Assembly (NCBI RefSeq): GCF_002737765.1
Contig: NZ_PEGG01000194.1
Span: 1 to 6,760, forward strand
From: Caulobacter sp. B11
GTDB lineage: Bacteria > Pseudomonadota > Alphaproteobacteria > Caulobacterales > Caulobacteraceae
Direction: 5' to 3'
DNA length: 6,760 bases
Shown here: piece by piece, positions 6,214 through 6,760 of the stretch
Position numbering within the stretch: the first letter of the stretch is position 1
Layout of the letters: each line of letters starts with the position of its first letter
Position numbers and translations under genes: made by a program
The notes under the pieces: model-generated
Database searches by the model: none
The model's input: only the letters and a program-made list of their open reading frames with translations
What the model was told of the DNA's origin: nothing

Positions 6214-6760
6214 TCGCCGAATTCGGCGCGTTCGCCCTGGTGCTGGGCCTGATGCTGGCGGTCGCCCAGACCCTGCTGTCGGGGTTCGGCGGCCTGAGGC
6301 GCTCGGCGATCCTGGCCGGGGCCGGCCGCGGCGCGGCCGGGCAGCTTCCTGGCGGTGGCGGCGGCCTTCGCGGCCCTGATCCACGCCTTCGTGGGTGTCG
6401 GGACTTCTCGCTGGCCAATGTCGCGGCCAATTCCCATACGGCCAAGCCGCTGCTGTTCAAAGGTGGCGGGGGCCTGGGGCAGCCACGAGGGCTCGATGCT
6501 GCTGTGGTGCGTGGTGCTGACCGGCTATGGCGCGGCGGTGGCCGTGTTCGGCGCCGGCCTGCCGCCGCGCCTGCGCACCTACGCCATGGCCGTCCAGGGC
6601 CTGCTCGGCGTGATGTTCCTGCCTATACGGTGCTGGCCTCCAACCCGATGGCCCGGCTTGTCGATGTGCCGCTCGAGGGCGGTCGCTCAATCCCCTGCTG
6701 CAGGACTGGGCCCTGGCGGTGCACCCGCCCTTCCTCTACGCCGGCTATGTCGGGTTTTCG
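6210..6760 (+). CDS. ccmF: CcmF (CycK) heme lyase subunit, 5' part; cut by the window edge and frame-slipped
   Basis: Polytopic inner-membrane protein that, with CcmH, attaches heme from CcmE to apocytochrome c. It starts at ATG 6210 ([20 protein letters not shown], the first membrane span). Family blocks follow in order: [20 protein letters not shown], then [15 protein letters not shown] (the HEGS block), then [19 protein letters not shown], and [20 protein letters not shown] at the right edge. About 185 of the usual 650 or so residues are present. The tryptophan-rich WWD segment and later conserved histidines lie beyond the window. Slips: two bases missing at 6338-6340, one missing in 6391-6401, one extra A at 6459-6461, one missing G near 6620-6621, and one missing at 6680-6681. 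The start overlaps the ccmE stop (ATGA). A downstream ccmH/ccmG would be expected but is not seen. Confidence 0.93.
   Translation, partial: MIAEFGAFALVLGLMLAVAQTLLSGFGGLRRSAILAGAGRGAAGQLPGGGGGLRGPDPRLRGCRDFSLANVAANSHTAKPLLFKGGGGLGQPRGLDAAVVRGADRLWRGGGRVRRRPAAAPAHLRHGRPGPARRDVPAYTVLASNPMARLVDVPLEGGRSIPCCRTGPWRCTRPSSTPAMSGF

Noticed and set aside
4598..6760. Programmed frameshifting or genuine pseudogenisation of the ccm genes
   Set aside because: There are too many slips, at unrelated sites and in all genes, with no slippery-site pattern, and active residues are conserved throughout. Sequence error explains it better.

Overview
The window looks like chromosomal DNA from an alphaproteobacterium of the Caulobacter/Phenylobacterium type. 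Base composition is very GC-rich, third codon positions are strongly G/C, and the gene order ends in a ccmI-ccmE-ccmF cytochrome c maturation operon whose proteins have a caulobacterial look. All recognisable genes lie on the + strand. The long minus-strand frames are GC-driven shadows. The taxonomic call is from sequence feel, not from a search.

Layout. (1) 9-575: a MazE/MazF toxin-antitoxin pair. The antitoxin frame is interrupted near 171-183, but its conserved C-terminus continues in another frame up to a stop that overlaps the toxin GTG. (2) 670-3080: a three-gene signalling module with a secreted PepSY-domain protein, a PhoP/OmpR-type response regulator and a PhoQ-like histidine kinase. 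A TTCAG direct repeat with 11-bp periodicity lies just upstream and could be the regulator's own binding site. (3) 3207-4536: an unrecognised, probably cytosolic, helical protein of about 443 residues, broken by two frame slips. (4) 4598-6760: ccmI, ccmE and the 5' part of ccmF, joined by ATGA stop/start overlaps. CcmE carries heme covalently in the periplasm, CcmF takes part in passing it to apocytochrome c, and CcmI presents the apocytochrome.

The dominant oddity is sequence quality. From 670 to 3080 no reading frame is broken. From 3207 to the right edge about twenty small indels are needed to restore family-typical proteins. Nearly all are single missing bases, many in C or G runs, and their density rises toward the right end. 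In every case the correct protein resumes immediately in another frame and catalytic residues are intact, so I read these as consensus errors rather than gene decay. Frame-by-frame annotation would badly fragment mazE, the unknown gene, ccmI, ccmE and ccmF. I describe each as one gene with its slip positions.

I found no mobile element, CRISPR array, tRNA, rRNA or clear intrinsic terminator, and no convincing undescribed system. The most open items are the unrecognised gene beside the ccm operon, the TTCAG repeat, and the PepSY partner of the two-component system.
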